Positions 5,847 through 6,865 of a stretch of 6,865 nucleotides of DNA are shown piece after piece. The stretch's first letter is position 1. The number at the start of each line of letters is the position of its first letter. Made by a program: the position numbers and the translations under genes. A model generated the notes under the pieces. It was not told where the DNA came from. It saw only the letters and a list, made by a program, of their open reading frames with translations, and did not search any database. Source of the DNA: Campylobacterales bacterium (GTDB taxonomy: Bacteria > Campylobacterota > Campylobacteria > Campylobacterales > QNZT01); the NCBI GenBank assembly GCA_027056215.1, contig JALULO010000233.1, forward strand, positions 1 through 6,865, in the 5' to 3' direction.

Positions 5847-6369
5847 CTTTATTAAGCCTAGAAAGAAAAAATTGTTTGATGATATGACTACACTATGGTT
5901 GTTTTTTATTATAATAGTCTCTACGGGGCTTTTGATATTTGGTTTTATTATTTTTTATAAATCTTCTTTCTATATTAAGATGTTAGATCCTTTAGAAAAA
6001 AACAATACTAAATATACACAAATAGTAAAACAATTAAACAATAATATTGCGTTAATTAATATGCAAGTTACTCTTGATAAAGATGTAAAAGAGACCAATA
6101 TTATATTAAAGCAAAGCATGAAAAATTTGTTTGATCTTATCCCTGATCAGATTACTTTAACAAGTGTTGTAATGCAAAAAAAATCTTTGCTATTAAAAGG
6201 GTATACCAACGCAGTTGAGTCATATACATTATTATTGGAACCACCTTTAAAATCAATTTTTACGAAAAGTATAGTTAAGTTTTCAAAAGATAAACAAGGT
6301 CATGTTATATTCGAATCATATAATAGTATGGACAATCTAAAGGAAAATAATGAATCAGACACGAAATAG
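5839..6369 (+). CDS. PilN-like inner-membrane alignment protein
   Basis: PilN is a bitopic inner-membrane protein: its short cytoplasmic N-terminus binds PilM and its periplasmic domain pairs with PilO, together linking the pilus platform to the outer-membrane secretin. The 176-residue protein has a basic N-terminus (residues 1-15, KPRKKK), one membrane helix at about 18-40 and a periplasmic part of about 135 residues. A helical linker (45-95) leads to LIPDQITLTSVVMQKKSLLL followed by KGYT (100-123). This closely follows the PilN/GspL pattern L-x-P-x-x-V-x-L-T-S-hydrophobic, then strand, then G-hydrophobic, which starts the ferredoxin-like domain. The usual INLLPWR-type cytoplasmic PilM-binding motif is not visible, which is odd and may match the divergent PilM-like partner. 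It overlaps the preceding gene by 8 bases (ATGCATAG) and the following one by 20. PilN-like is favoured; GspL C-terminal half is the alternative. Confidence 0.65.
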   Translation: MHSFIKPRKKKLFDDMTTLWLFFIIIVSTGLLIFGFIIFYKSSFYIKMLDPLEKNNTKYTQIVKQLNNNIALINMQVTLDKDVKETNIILKQSMKNLFDLIPDQITLTSVVMQKKSLLLKGYTNAVESYTLLLEPPLKSIFTKSIVKFSKDKQGHVIFESYNSMDNLKENNESDTK

Positions 6370-6865
6370 TAAAACATTGAAATTTATTATATATATCATG
6401 CTTTTTCTTGTTATATTGATGCTTTTTGTATTTCTTTTTGTTATTCCAGGTATTAGAGAATATAAATTAAAAAAAGCACAGTATTTACATTTGCAGAATG
6501 CAAATACAAAATTAGTAAAAATGCAAACAGATTTGGAATCAAAACTCGCATTATTGAGAACAAAACATGCTTTGGAAATACAATCATTTTCTAATGATTT
6601 TAATCAAACAGAATTTTTATCGTTTTCTCGAAAGTTTTTTGATAATGTTAAACTTACACCTAAAGATAAAGTGAAAACAGAAAATGGATTAGAATTGTAT
6701 GAATTTAGTGCAGATTTTAGTGCGAAAACACCGATACGATTTTATAACTTTGTTGATGGTTTGAAAAATTTAAAGAGTATTGTAAAAATAAATTTCCCTA
6801 TAAAACTCACGTCTCAAAATAAAGCTATCAAATTAATTTTTAACATGAGTGTATACCGTCTAAAA
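6350..6865 (+). CDS. PilO-like inner-membrane alignment protein (3' end beyond window)
   Basis: An open frame of 172 codons runs from ATG 6350 to the last base without a stop, so the gene continues outside. AAAGGA at 6339-6344 lies 5 bases upstream. The protein has a short polar N-terminus, one membrane helix at about 11-33 ending in a proline (FVIPG), a probable coiled coil at about 38-75 (KLKKAQYLHLQN, then LVKMQTDLESKLALLRTK), and an alpha/beta domain from about 86. Within that, PIRFYNFVDGLKNLKSIVKI (128-147) matches the PilO/GspM pattern in which a helix of the ferredoxin-like fold is followed by a strand. PilO pairs with PilN in the periplasm to form the platform that aligns inner-membrane and secretin parts of type IV pili. 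Identity rests on architecture plus its place after the PilN-like gene; primary sequence similarity is weak. Confidence 0.6.
   Translation, partial: MNQTRNSKTLKFIIYIMLFLVILMLFVFLFVIPGIREYKLKKAQYLHLQNANTKLVKMQTDLESKLALLRTKHALEIQSFSNDFNQTEFLSFSRKFFDNVKLTPKDKVKTENGLELYEFSADFSAKTPIRFYNFVDGLKNLKSIVKINFPIKLTSQNKAIKLIFNMSVYRLK

Overview
The window looks like chromosome of a Campylobacterota species (formerly Epsilonproteobacteria), most likely a free-living Sulfurimonas/Sulfurovum-type relative. This rests on the AT-rich base composition, the divergent pair nusA / HP0268-family nuclease gene followed by miaB, a NusA without C-terminal acidic repeats, and promoters with a good -10 but no -35. The placement comes from recognising protein families, not from a database search.

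Layout: (1) Positions 2-154 are the 3' end of an Opp/Dpp/Yej-type ABC transporter permease on the + strand. It converges on nusA, with a small hairpin over its stop codon. (2) Positions 168-1292 are nusA on the - strand, starting at a GTG chosen by an internal Shine-Dalgarno. (3) Positions 1293-1436 are a compact divergent control region with one promoter per direction. (4) From 1437 to the right edge there is an unbroken rightward train of eight genes, every junction from miaB onward overlapping: HP0268-family nuclease, miaB, DUF374 acyltransferase, a small membrane-anchored TPR-like protein, a XerC/D-type tyrosine recombinase, and PilM-like, PilN-like and PilO-like proteins, the last cut by the window edge.

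Functionally, the left part is housekeeping RNA biology (transcription elongation, tRNA methylthiolation, a small nuclease) plus a lipid acyltransferase. The right part looks like the start of a type IV pilus / type II secretion-like locus: a cytoplasmic actin-like protein with an acidic insertion, then two bitopic inner-membrane proteins matching the PilN/PilO (GspL/GspM) alignment platform. In this phylum such machinery could serve DNA uptake, adhesion or secretion; the window does not say which. The recombinase between the two parts has all six catalytic residues and a C-terminus like XerC/XerD rather than the phylum's usual XerH.

G+C appears to fall from left to right (hand counts: 25 of 60 bases at 2161-2220, 10 of 60 at 6001-6060). 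I found no tRNA, rRNA, CRISPR array, insertion sequence or recognisable attachment site. The least described part is the divergent PilMNO-like module and its coupling to the recombinase gene.
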